A stretch of DNA of 64,000 nucleotides. It comes from UBA2365 sp964594045. Its GTDB lineage: Bacteria; Bacteroidota; Bacteroidia; Chitinophagales; Saprospiraceae. Shown here one piece after another: positions 28,617-37,144 of the stretch. Location: positions 6,630-70,629 of the forward strand of contig CAZQKR010000022.1 in the NCBI GenBank assembly GCA_964594045.1, read 5' to 3'. Made by a program: the position numbers and the translations under genes. Numbering within the stretch: the stretch's first letter is position 1; the number at the start of each line of letters is the position of its first letter. The notes below the pieces were generated by a model, which was given only the letters and a program-made list of their open reading frames with translations, was not told where the DNA came from and did not search any database.

Positions 28617-29795
28617 CTACCGTTCGTTGTTGATCATTTCCTGTAATAAGCTATTGGGATCATCAATCCGGTTGGCTAATATCATGGATGCAATCATCAC
28701 AGGCTCCAGATGGAGTCTTTTCATTACTTGCAGATCCGGATGGAATTCATGAATCGCAGTTATTCCCGGTTCTTCACCATTCCTGGATCCATGGGAAAAT
28801 AAAGGCCATCTCATGACCAGGCCTTTTCCTTCCCTGGTCAACAGTAGCTTTTTGGGACTTATTGTCCATTTTTCAGGTTTAAACACTACTTCCTGCTCGC
28901 GTTCATGTTCTGCTGACATCAGTTCAGATCCAGGCGCGCTATCCGGAATGTATGCCGGTTGATCCGAAACCGGACTCGTTCCCCAGGGTATAAGATAGAT
29001 CGCATCTGCATCCTGGAGGGATTTTTTAAAACGATGGGATACCTTGAATTTACCTTTGCTTGTCGTAGCGCTTTTACTTGCCTTAACAAGCTCTTCTTCA
29101 GGCAGTTCGTATCCGGAAGGAAACGCCAGCGTCACATCCATTCCAAATCTGGTCAACAAGCGGATCACACTTGAAGGAAATGTACTTGTGCAGGAATGAA
29201 CCGGGTCATACACCCAGGAGATGGTAATCTTTTTGTGTTTCAAGGATTTTAAGCTGCCAAAATGATCCTTTATGAATAACAGATCCGTCAATGCCCTTAC
29301 CGGCCATCCGGCTGAACTCCTTATATTGATCAATCCGGGTCTTTTTGAGATGGCACCGGAGTTGATACATTGATCCAGAAAATTTGCCAATCGGTTTATT
29401 TCCTTATGATCAATAATACTTTCATCTTCGTCATATATACCGATCAATTCCGCTTCCCCGATCAAACGTAACAATATTTCACCAGAATCCAAAATGGGTA
29501 AAACGGAAGACAACGGAAAGATTTCAGGAGATATGCCGGTCATATTGCAGGCAACCTTGAATGGAAATGATGCTTCTCTGAGCTCCGGCTCAAAGCATCC
29601 AAACCCAATGGCTGCATCGAAAAACCGGGTAGAAATGGAATGATCCCTGAAAGCCTTTAATTTTTGAGCAAGATAAATGACCGATTCAATCTCTTCAATG
29701 GTCAGCAATTCGGTACTGATAATATCCTTACCGGCCAATCCGTTTTTTCGGGTCCGGCTGCTTTTGTGCTTAATTTCAGCTTTTTTTACTGGCAT
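28617..29795 (-). CDS. YgeW-type carbamoyltransferase homologue, degenerate active site
   Basis: The 392-residue protein aligns over its length with the aspartate/ornithine carbamoyltransferase superfamily, closest to the YgeW type: LTIEEIESVIYLAQKLKAFR, the central KKITISWVYDPVHSCTS and LLTRFGMDVTLAFPSGYELP blocks are typical. The two functional motifs are altered. The carbamoyl-phosphate STRTR loop is ELREASF (71-77), and the HPxQ motif is GWPVRAL (163-169), so the His and Gln are gone. Catalysis of carbamoyl transfer is unlikely. It stands alone on the minus strand, upstream of the SRP RNA promoter. Function unknown; a regulatory or structural pseudoenzyme is one option. Confidence 0.8.
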   Translation of the reverse strand: MPVKKAEIKHKSSRTRKNGLAGKDIISTELLTIEEIESVIYLAQKLKAFRDHSISTRFFDAAIGFGCFEPELREASFPFKVACNMTGISPEIFPLSSVLPILDSGEILLRLIGEAELIGIYDEDESIIDHKEINRLANFLDQCINSGAISKRPGLINIRSSAGWPVRALTDLLFIKDHFGSLKSLKHKKITISWVYDPVHSCTSTFPSSVIRLLTRFGMDVTLAFPSGYELPEEELVKASKSATTSKGKFKVSHRFKKSLQDADAIYLIPWGTSPVSDQPAYIPDSAPGSELMSAEHEREQEVVFKPEKWTISPKKLLLTREGKGLVMRWPLFSHGSRNGEEPGITAIHEFHPDLQVMKRLHLEPVMIASMILANRIDDPNSLLQEMINNER

Positions 29796-30136
29796 ACAAC
29801 GATCTGATGTTTTAAAACAAAGTCAATCAGGTCTCAAAAATAGAATTATTTTGGATGCTCAGTAAACAATTTTCATCAAACTGACCGGAGTGCGGAATGA
29901 CCGTAATTTACAAGTCGTGACTATTGCCTGCGAAATGTCCTCCCAGGTATTTTAATTGATTGAAATTTCATATTACGTTTTGTCAGTCAAATAAATATAA
30001 CTTTATCAAGAAAACAAAAAGCATTGAAAACTGTCTGTAAAAGCTTTATTTTGGTATGGATCGTACAATTTTCAGGCAAGTTTCAAGGTTATTGTAATCA
30101 ATTTATTACTTTAGCCTTTGATTAAATTTCTAATTA
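29796..30136. other. Intergenic region, 0.34 kb
   Basis: This separates the divergent carbamoyltransferase-like gene and the T9SS type B gene. AT-rich near 29960-30130. No clear promoter consensus and no reading frame above about 20 codons that looks coding. Confidence 0.4.
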
Positions 30137-32146
30137 ATGTATTACAAAAGAATCTTAATTATTTTCATATCGGTGCTGAGTGTGTTTCAGTCTAAGGCAC
30201 AATTGAGTTTTTTAAGTAAAATAGACAGTTTTCCCGGTGAAGCTGCAGAAATGATACCACTTCCTGAAGGATTCCTTTTCTTTAACGGATATCCATCAAC
30301 AGTGTCGGATACCGTATTCAGTCTTACGCGGTTTGACAAGTGCGGAACTCTGGAATGGCAGCGTATTTTCAGAACAGGGACCAGCCAGTTCAGTGCTTTC
30401 ACCAGGCCGCAAGCTATACAGGACAGATTGAACCATTTGTATGTGCTTTTATCTGATATGTCATCTCAAAGCAAGGGGTACAACCTGGTAAAACTGGACC
30501 AGACCGGCAATATCCTCTGGTCTTATTATCTGCATGGCACTGATGCGACACCGGGTTCAAAAGGGAATATACTTTACAATACCTTCAGAGATACAATCGC
30601 TTTGACGCTCAATAATGACCGTGGATTTACAACGGTTTTGCGAATCGATAAAGACGGTAGTATCCTGGATCAGACAGAATTGACCGGGTTCAGACATCAT
30701 TCTTCAACTATGGACAATCAGGGAAACATTATATTATTGGGTGACACTTCCATTGTCAGGCTTGACCCTTTCCTGGAACTGGAATGGGCAAAACGATTGA
30801 ATGGAACCTCATTTTTCGTTCAGCAAAACAATCCAGTTCAGCGGGCAACAGGCCATACCCAAGCAATAGTTGTCGATACATTCGGAATGTCCCTTGATTC
30901 ATTTTACTACAGCATGGTGAGTATTGATAAGGATGGTGAATTGCAATACAATACAGACAGGATCAGGGGAAGAGATTTTGGAGATCTGGATCTATTACAG
31001 ACAGGAACAAATTCATTTGTCATGCTGGACAGGTCATTGGCAACAACTTTCGATAACCTGACCAGGTCGATCAAAGGTCAGACGGATTATGCTTTTTGTG
31101 AGGACACCATACTTTTTTGCAGTTCAACGATGAATCTCTGCATTGATAACTCATTGTTATTCGGCGGTTTTTATTATGACAAACCGGATTCAGTCGTCTT
31201 TTTCCAGGGTAAGACCGACCCGATGCTAAAACTCAATTGTAATGAAAAAAACATCAGCCCGCTGGATACCATCGTAGCTTCGGAAATCTGGCTGGACAGC
31301 ATCCATTACGAATTGAACGACTATAGCTTTATTCAGGACACAGCAGCTTTCCAGTTCACTCAGTTTTTCCCGGGAGGACAGGAATTTCCTTGTTTCAATG
31401 CCATTGTCAAAAAAGAAGACAACGAACAGCAACCTTGCCCGTGCGAAATTATTACGGTTGGGGTAACCTGGCTGAAATCAGCCGATTATTTATGGAATAC
31501 GGGAGAAACAACTAATTCCATCAGGGTGGACACTTCAGGTATTTATGTGGTCAATGTCAATTTATGCGGAACAGAAGAGACTTCTACGATCAAAGTTGAG
31601 TACAAATCGCTGACTTCCTGCCTGAGTTTCGCAGACAATAGTCCACAGTGTCCGGGGATTCCAACCTCTTTGAAAGTTGTACATAATTACGGTAATTTCC
31701 TGGCTACCAAATGGTTTGATGGTACCATCGAAGACAGTACTCAGGTCACGAAATCCGGACAATACACTGTAGATCTTGAAGCCTGCGGCTGGAAGGACAA
31801 ATTCACTTTTGACATCAGCTACAAAAGTATTGAAGAAGAAGAATGCATACCTGTAAAAATCCCCGATGCATTTATTCCATCAAGTACGACTTATGAAGAC
31901 AACAAAGTCTTTAAAATATATACGAATCTGGATATCAGTGCTTTCAAGACTTTCAATATGGTCATTTTCGACAGATGGGGTGAAAAAGTATATGAAAACG
32001 ATGATCCTTTCATCGGTTGGGATGGCACTTTCAGAGGCTCAGAAATGCCTCCCGGGGCTTATTTGTTCAATATTTCGTACGAACTCGACCTGGGAGGAGA
32101 ATTATATATAGAAAGTAAAAACGGACAATTATTATTGGTCAGATAA
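30137..32146 (+). CDS. Secreted protein with T9SS type B (gliding-type) sorting domain
   Basis: The 669-residue protein has a signal peptide (1-22, ending SKAQ). The first 350 residues look like a WD/YVTN-type beta-propeller that compares recorded events (phrases such as LVKLDQTGNILWSYYL and VLRIDKDGSI repeat at intervals). Two short Ig-like modules with Cys follow (YLWNTGETTNSIRVDTSGIY and ATKWFDGTIEDSTQV). The last 90 residues (IPDAFIPSSTTYEDNKVFKI ... FDRWGEKVYEN ... WDGTFRGSEMPPGAYLF) are the CHU_C/gliding-motility-associated type B T9SS sorting domain. It is a surface or released protein of unknown binding partner. A strong terminator follows it. Confidence 0.9.
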   Translation: MYYKRILIIFISVLSVFQSKAQLSFLSKIDSFPGEAAEMIPLPEGFLFFNGYPSTVSDTVFSLTRFDKCGTLEWQRIFRTGTSQFSAFTRPQAIQDRLNHLYVLLSDMSSQSKGYNLVKLDQTGNILWSYYLHGTDATPGSKGNILYNTFRDTIALTLNNDRGFTTVLRIDKDGSILDQTELTGFRHHSSTMDNQGNIILLGDTSIVRLDPFLELEWAKRLNGTSFFVQQNNPVQRATGHTQAIVVDTFGMSLDSFYYSMVSIDKDGELQYNTDRIRGRDFGDLDLLQTGTNSFVMLDRSLATTFDNLTRSIKGQTDYAFCEDTILFCSSTMNLCIDNSLLFGGFYYDKPDSVVFFQGKTDPMLKLNCNEKNISPLDTIVASEIWLDSIHYELNDYSFIQDTAAFQFTQFFPGGQEFPCFNAIVKKEDNEQQPCPCEIITVGVTWLKSADYLWNTGETTNSIRVDTSGIYVVNVNLCGTEETSTIKVEYKSLTSCLSFADNSPQCPGIPTSLKVVHNYGNFLATKWFDGTIEDSTQVTKSGQYTVDLEACGWKDKFTFDISYKSIEEEECIPVKIPDAFIPSSTTYEDNKVFKIYTNLDISAFKTFNMVIFDRWGEKVYENDDPFIGWDGTFRGSEMPPGAYLFNISYELDLGGELYIESKNGQLLLVR

Positions 32147-32165
32147 TGCCGTTATTCGGGATATT

Positions 32166-32200
32166 AAAAAAGCTGTCAACCCGGAGTTGACAGCTTTTTT
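32166..32200. terminator. Bidirectional terminator between convergent genes
   Basis: Arms AAAAAAGCTGTCAA and TTGACAGCTTTTTT around a 7-nt loop. The flanking A and T runs serve both the plus-strand T9SS gene ending at 32146 and the minus-strand phosphohexomutase ending at 32249. Confidence 0.92.
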
Positions 32201-32248
32201 ATTCTGACGGCAACCGGATCATTATCCAGTGAAAATGCCTGACTTTTC

Positions 32249-33997
32249 TCAATCCAAAACACCCAGATCTCCCAACATTTCATTCAACTTTTCATCCAGG
32301 TTTTTACTCACTTCAGCAAACATTTCCCTGGAAGTTAAGGGTGCATTTACACTACAGTAAAACTTGATCTTGGGTTCAGTTCCTGAAGGTCTGGCAGAAA
32401 TGATACTGCCGTCTTCCATAAAAAACTGCAGCACATTGGACTGTGGCAGGCCGATTGCAGCGGTTAGACCTGTCAGTGGCTGAATGGACATGCTGTTCAG
32501 GTAATCCTTGACCAGCACAACGTTGACACCCCCGAGAACTAAAGGAGGCTGCGTTCTTAAGCCTGACATCAGGGCATCGATCTCTTCTGCTCCTGATTTA
32601 CCTTTCTTGGTCAGTGAAATCAATTTTTCCTTATAATAACCAAACGTTGTATACAGATCCAGCAAGACATCGTTGAGCGACATCCCTTTATCCTTGTAAT
32701 ATGCGGCCATTTCTGCGATCATTGCACAGGCAACGACAGCATCCTTATCTCTTGCATGGTCTCCGATCAGGTATCCATAACTTTCTTCGCCCCCGAAAAT
32801 GAAAGTTTTTTTATCCTGGTTAAGGGTCATGATCTCACCGATGTACTTAAATCCGGTAAGTGTATTAAGGCATTCCACACCTTTTGCTTCTGCCATCCGG
32901 TCAATCAGGTAAGAAGTGACAATGGTTTTGACTATGTATTCCTTCCCGGTAAGCTTGCCGGATTCTTCAAACCTGGTCAGAAGATATCTGACCAGCAAGG
33001 CAGCTGTCTGATTACCGTTGAGCAACAAATAATCCTTTCCCGGAACCTTGATCGCTATCCCTACCCTGTCAGCATCAGGGTCTGTTGCCATCAGTAGATC
33101 AGCATCAGTTTCCCTTGCCCTGGCGAGGGCCATGGACAATGCTTCCTTTTCTTCCGGATTGGGATAAACAACCGTAGGAAAATTGCCGTCATAGCTCATC
33201 TGTTCTTCAACGAGGATCAAATTTTCAAAGCCAAACTGGCTCAGAACGGCAGGTACTATTGCACCACCTGTTCCATGGATCGGTGAAAACACGATCTTCA
33301 TGTTCTTTTGCCTGGATATGGCTTCGGGAGACAGGGACAGTTTTTTCAGAGTTTCAATGTATTTTTCATCTATCTCATCAGACAGTACTTCAATAAGGGA
33401 TTCATCAGCATCAAACCGGATCTGAGTGTTATCCTTGATTTTAAGCACTTCATCCATCACCATTTTATCATAGGGTGACAGCAATTGGCCACCATCACTT
33501 CCGTAGGCCTTGTAACCGTTGTATTCCTTCGGATTATGGCTTGCTGTAAGCATCACACCACTATGACATGAAAGTTGCCTGATGGCAAAAGACAATTCAG
33601 GAGTAGGTCTCAATTCATTAAACATGTATACAAAAATTCCGTTTGCTGAAAAAACTTCTGCCGTCAGACGGGCAAACAAAGCAGAATTATTCCTGTTGTC
33701 GTGAGCGATCACTACTTTGATCTGTTCTTCCGGGTATTTGGCTTTCAGGTAATTTGATAAACCCTGTGTGGCTTTTGCCAGAGTATATTTATTCACCCTG
33801 TTGGTTCCAACGCCCATGATACCCCTCAGACCACCTGTTCCAAACTCGAGATCCTTGTAAAAAGCGTCAGTAAGTTCAGTATACTGTCCGCTCTCGATCA
33901 AAGCATTGACGGTGTTTTGAGTGTCTTTATCATAATGTTCTCCCAACCACTCCTGAACGCGTTCCTGTATATTTCTATCCAATTGTGTTATAGACAT
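32249..33997 (-). CDS. Phosphoglucomutase/phosphomannomutase
   Basis: From the ATG at 33997 the product is 582 residues, typical of the alpha-D-phosphohexomutase family that interconverts 1- and 6-phosphates of glucose or mannose. All four functional loops are present: the phosphoserine loop TASHNPKEYNGYK, the metal loop DPDADRVG, the sugar loop GGEESYGY and the phosphate loop RPSGTEPKIKFY. The length and GGEESYGY favour the long phosphoglucomutase/phosphopentomutase-like group. It feeds glycogen, surface glycans or sugar catabolism. The frame extends 20 codons upstream without features, so the start is placed at MSITQLDRN. Confidence 0.95.
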   Translation of the reverse strand: MSITQLDRNIQERVQEWLGEHYDKDTQNTVNALIESGQYTELTDAFYKDLEFGTGGLRGIMGVGTNRVNKYTLAKATQGLSNYLKAKYPEEQIKVVIAHDNRNNSALFARLTAEVFSANGIFVYMFNELRPTPELSFAIRQLSCHSGVMLTASHNPKEYNGYKAYGSDGGQLLSPYDKMVMDEVLKIKDNTQIRFDADESLIEVLSDEIDEKYIETLKKLSLSPEAISRQKNMKIVFSPIHGTGGAIVPAVLSQFGFENLILVEEQMSYDGNFPTVVYPNPEEKEALSMALARARETDADLLMATDPDADRVGIAIKVPGKDYLLLNGNQTAALLVRYLLTRFEESGKLTGKEYIVKTIVTSYLIDRMAEAKGVECLNTLTGFKYIGEIMTLNQDKKTFIFGGEESYGYLIGDHARDKDAVVACAMIAEMAAYYKDKGMSLNDVLLDLYTTFGYYKEKLISLTKKGKSGAEEIDALMSGLRTQPPLVLGGVNVVLVKDYLNSMSIQPLTGLTAAIGLPQSNVLQFFMEDGSIISARPSGTEPKIKFYCSVNAPLTSREMFAEVSKNLDEKLNEMLGDLGVLD

Positions 33998-34538
33998 GCT
34001 TCCAAATTTTTGGTGATTTATGAGTGCAAAATTAGTTGATTTGTCAGTAAACAGCATAAAAAGAAGTGATAATTATTCAGATGGTCAAAAACAGGGTGCA
34101 GTCCATTATAATTTACATAAAAACATATAGTTTAATATGTATCATGTTGTATATTTGTTATTTATACAAAATAAATACCAATCGATGAGAGAACTTTCAG
34201 GGAATTCGGAAATCAAATTCAACCAACCTGTCAGCACTTAATCTTATACGGATCAGGTTTTCGGACAATTTAGCCGGGAGTCACTGAGTAAAAGTTGTAT
34301 GAATTGGTGAAGGATAGGCTTTCTGCATCAGTATCCAGGTCTTTTCCTCAAGGAAACCTCAAAAACCTTCAGAACATCAAACTTAAGTTTATCAAAATAA
34401 ATTTTCTCTGGTGGTTTTAATCCGGGGCCAGATTCCTAACAGATAAATATTGAATTAAAAAAATCATATCCAGCCTTCAATCGAAAGCCGGATATGATCA
34501 ACAAAAACTCTGCAAATTACTAACAAAAACAAATAAGA
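33998..34538. other. Intergenic region with promoter-like palindrome
   Basis: This 0.54-kb stretch contains the minus-strand terminator of the lipoprotein gene and, near 34149-34171, the inverted repeat TTGTATA-N9-TATACAA. Its left half forms part of TATATTTG, a -7 box pointing right. Only an 18-codon frame (ATG at 34184) follows in that direction. A regulator gene may have been lost here; nothing recognisable remains. Confidence 0.45.
34457..34499 (-). terminator. Terminator of the SusC-SusD-lipoprotein operon
   Basis: On the minus strand an approximately 15-bp stem (ATCATATCCGGCTTT paired with AAGGCTGGATATGAT, two mismatches) is followed by eight T. It lies about 40 bp after the stop of the lipoprotein gene. 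Confidence 0.85.
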
Positions 34539-35351
34539 CTATTGCGGCTTAAATACCCATACCCAGCCGGTAGCCCATGCGGCATTGGCTACATAAAGTA
34601 CTAATCTATCCTTTGAAAGTTCGATTATTTCAAACACACCGCTGTTTCCGCCACCGTCCATTGAACCAAGGATATTGGCAGGCCCTTTGATGGTCAGTTT
34701 TGAATAATCAGAATTGAAGCTCCAGCTTGAACCTTTCACAGGATCAGCTGTTGGAGAAGAATAATAAGTATAATTGGCTCCGCCATTCAGATCAAAAGTC
34801 ATTTTCCCGGTTGCATCAGCAGGAGGGCAGCATTCACCGGCAGCGTTCCACCACATTTCTTTCCAGTTGTATGGAGCAGCCATGTACCACCAGAGTTTTC
34901 CATCACCTCCGGTTCCGTCAAACACCCAGGTCTTACCTTCGAGATTGTCTCCAACCAAAGAATAATAAGCTGGCGGTAATGCATGGTCCAGTTTATCTAT
35001 CTGAACATCAACTGTTTTAGAAATGTATTTGACTTTAGAAACATCGCCGTCTTCAATAAATGCTGTACTGACATAGAAAGTAAAAGTACTTTTTCCTGGA
35101 ATTGGATAGACAACTTCAACCCGATCACTGAATTTTCTGTCTATCACATAATCCCAATACCCTGCAATTCCCGGAGTATTCATCTGGATGGAAAGCTCAT
35201 TTCCACCCGGGGTTGATTGAACCACTTTCAGTTCTATATCATTCGGATCAAAGCTGTTGGATAGCGTATCCCTGTCTTCGATTGGTTCACAACCAATCAG
35301 GAAAAACAGTGATCCTATCAGGAGCATATAGATGATATTATATAATTTCAT
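34539..35351 (-). CDS. Surface lipoprotein of the SusCD locus, probable glycan binder
   Basis: The 270-residue protein has a lipobox (LFFLIGC, Cys21) and the acidic residues after it (EPIED) that are typical of surface-exposed Bacteroidota lipoproteins. Residues about 30-125 look like a PKD/Ig-type module. The C-terminal half is rich in Trp, Tyr and Cys (WWYMAAPYNWKEMWW, ECCPP, a final ATGWVWVFKPQ), as expected for an aromatic carbohydrate platform. It is the third gene of the SusC-SusD operon, in the position of a SusE/F-like glycan-binding protein. No known family is recognised with certainty, and the ligand is inferred from context. Confidence 0.75.
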   Translation of the reverse strand: MKLYNIIYMLLIGSLFFLIGCEPIEDRDTLSNSFDPNDIELKVVQSTPGGNELSIQMNTPGIAGYWDYVIDRKFSDRVEVVYPIPGKSTFTFYVSTAFIEDGDVSKVKYISKTVDVQIDKLDHALPPAYYSLVGDNLEGKTWVFDGTGGDGKLWWYMAAPYNWKEMWWNAAGECCPPADATGKMTFDLNGGANYTYYSSPTADPVKGSSWSFNSDYSKLTIKGPANILGSMDGGGNSGVFEIIELSKDRLVLYVANAAWATGWVWVFKPQ

Positions 35352-35401
35352 TTGTAAAAATTTTGTATTTAAAATAATTTACTCATCGCCTTCAGATGCT
35401 T

Positions 35402-37123
35402 TTACCAACCAGGATTCTGATCATAAACGCCATTTGAGAGGCGAATTTCAGATTCAGGGATAGGAAGCAATCCTTTAGTTTCAGGACGGTAGTTGTTGGT
35501 ATACACTGCAGGAATACCGGAGTTGCTGACATTTGCCGGTTTTGTAAAATAATTTTTTGAAGGATTTTCAACATCGCCCCATCTGACGAGATCGAACCAA
35601 CGCAGACCTTCGAAAGCAAATTCATACAATCTCTCCTTTTTCAAATTGTCCAGTGACCAGGAAACAGGTGACAGACCTGCACGTGCACGAACAGCATTGA
35701 TACCATTGGCAGTTTCAGTCAGTTCTGAATGCATCAACAAAATATCGGCAAATCTGAGGTAGAAAAAGTCCTGTGCAGCCCAAAGCTGGAATGGATCTCC
35801 ATGTGACCAGCCATACAGATAGTAGAACATACCTTTTACACCTTCTGCGCCTTCATGTTGCAATGTAGTGTATTTTTTGTTGAAAAATCCGGTTTCATGA
35901 TCTCCTTTGTTGGCCTGATAGCTTTCTGTAGCCTGTTCAGCTACACCCATTGGCAGCACAGATCCTTCTTTTCTGATGTCTTCATCCGGCCATTCAGCAA
36001 AGAATGTCGGGTGAACGGGACCCCAGCCCCAACCTTGACCAAACGGAATCATGTTGTTTCCTCTGATGCCAAAAAACAAAGGTACACGGTTGTTGTATTT
36101 CTGACCATTAGACCAGTCCCAGTTTCCAAATGCATATCTTAAGGAAAACATAACTTCATGATTTCCTGTTCCAACTGCTGCATTTGGACCATCCTGACCT
36201 ACCCAGTTCAGACCATTTGTTTCAGCCCATGGTAATACAGTTGCTCCTGCACTCGTATTTACATAGGAATATGGCCAAAGATTCCTGAAGTCGGCAGCGA
36301 GAGCATAACCGCTGTTATCGCGTACATCTTCAAGATGCTGAATGACCATAGCCTTTGTAACTTCACCACCTTCGGGTAACGGGATCACTGCAGTTGCCTG
36401 CTTTTCAATATTAGTCATATATCCCGTGTAGAACAGATAAGTTCTGGCAAGATAAGCTTTTGCCACCCATACATTGGCATGTCCGTATTCACTCAGCGGA
36501 ACAGAAGACGGAGCGATTTTCGGCATGGTCTCAGCAGCTTTTTTGAAATCTGAAGCGATCTGTCCGAATGTCTCTGTAAATGTGGATCTTGCAACATCTC
36601 TAGGTGCATCTGTAGCATTGATCAATGGCATTCCGCCAAAGAATCTTGCTGCACGATACATGAAAAACCCTCTCATAAAATGCGCTTCACCCAAAGCCGT
36701 ATTTTTGAAATCCTCAGCTTCAGCAGCAGTATTGAAAAACTTGGAGTAGTCATTTTTATTGACTGCCTCGATGATGGCGTTGGCTCTGTACACTCCATTG
36801 TATGTCTCCACCCAGAGACTTTTATAAGTATCTTCAGCCGGGTCGATAAACTTATCAATGTTCTTTGCCGTGATATCGTCCGGTCCGCCACCACCCAGCA
36901 TATAATCGCTGAGCAAATTGGCTGTGAGGTGTTCTTCACTTAATACGTCATTGACAAACAGTGAATTATAAACACCACCCATAGCCTCCTGAATGTCCTT
37001 TGGAGTCTGGTAAAAATTCTCCAAACCTTTCTGATACAAGTTGTTTGTATCCAGAAAATCGTCACTACAGCTGATCACTGAGAGCAGCATCAAGGCTGTA
37101 ATTAAATATTTTAATTTTTTCAT
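35402..37123 (-). CDS. susD: SusD/RagB nutrient-binding lipoprotein
   Basis: The 573-residue protein has a lipobox (LLSVISC, Cys19) followed by SDDFLD. The sequence has the SusD core: YQKGLENFYQTPKDIQEAMGGVYNSLF, the helical repeats with LGEAHFMRGFFMYRAARFFG, and the family ending (KKERLYEFAFEGLRWFDLVRWGDVENPSKNYFTKP with LPIPESEIRLSNG). It binds oligosaccharides at the outer surface and acts as a lid on the SusC channel. It starts 22 bp after the SusC stop, so the two genes are cotranscribed. The particular glycan is not decided. Confidence 0.95.
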   Translation of the reverse strand: MKKLKYLITALMLLSVISCSDDFLDTNNLYQKGLENFYQTPKDIQEAMGGVYNSLFVNDVLSEEHLTANLLSDYMLGGGGPDDITAKNIDKFIDPAEDTYKSLWVETYNGVYRANAIIEAVNKNDYSKFFNTAAEAEDFKNTALGEAHFMRGFFMYRAARFFGGMPLINATDAPRDVARSTFTETFGQIASDFKKAAETMPKIAPSSVPLSEYGHANVWVAKAYLARTYLFYTGYMTNIEKQATAVIPLPEGGEVTKAMVIQHLEDVRDNSGYALAADFRNLWPYSYVNTSAGATVLPWAETNGLNWVGQDGPNAAVGTGNHEVMFSLRYAFGNWDWSNGQKYNNRVPLFFGIRGNNMIPFGQGWGWGPVHPTFFAEWPDEDIRKEGSVLPMGVAEQATESYQANKGDHETGFFNKKYTTLQHEGAEGVKGMFYYLYGWSHGDPFQLWAAQDFFYLRFADILLMHSELTETANGINAVRARAGLSPVSWSLDNLKKERLYEFAFEGLRWFDLVRWGDVENPSKNYFTKPANVSNSGIPAVYTNNYRPETKGLLPIPESEIRLSNGVYDQNPGW

Positions 37124-37144
37124 ATTTATTTGATTTTGACCAAA

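Noticed and set aside
28617..29795. Calling this gene an active aspartate or ornithine carbamoyltransferase
   Set aside because: Both carbamoyl-phosphate motifs are missing, so family membership does not justify an activity name.
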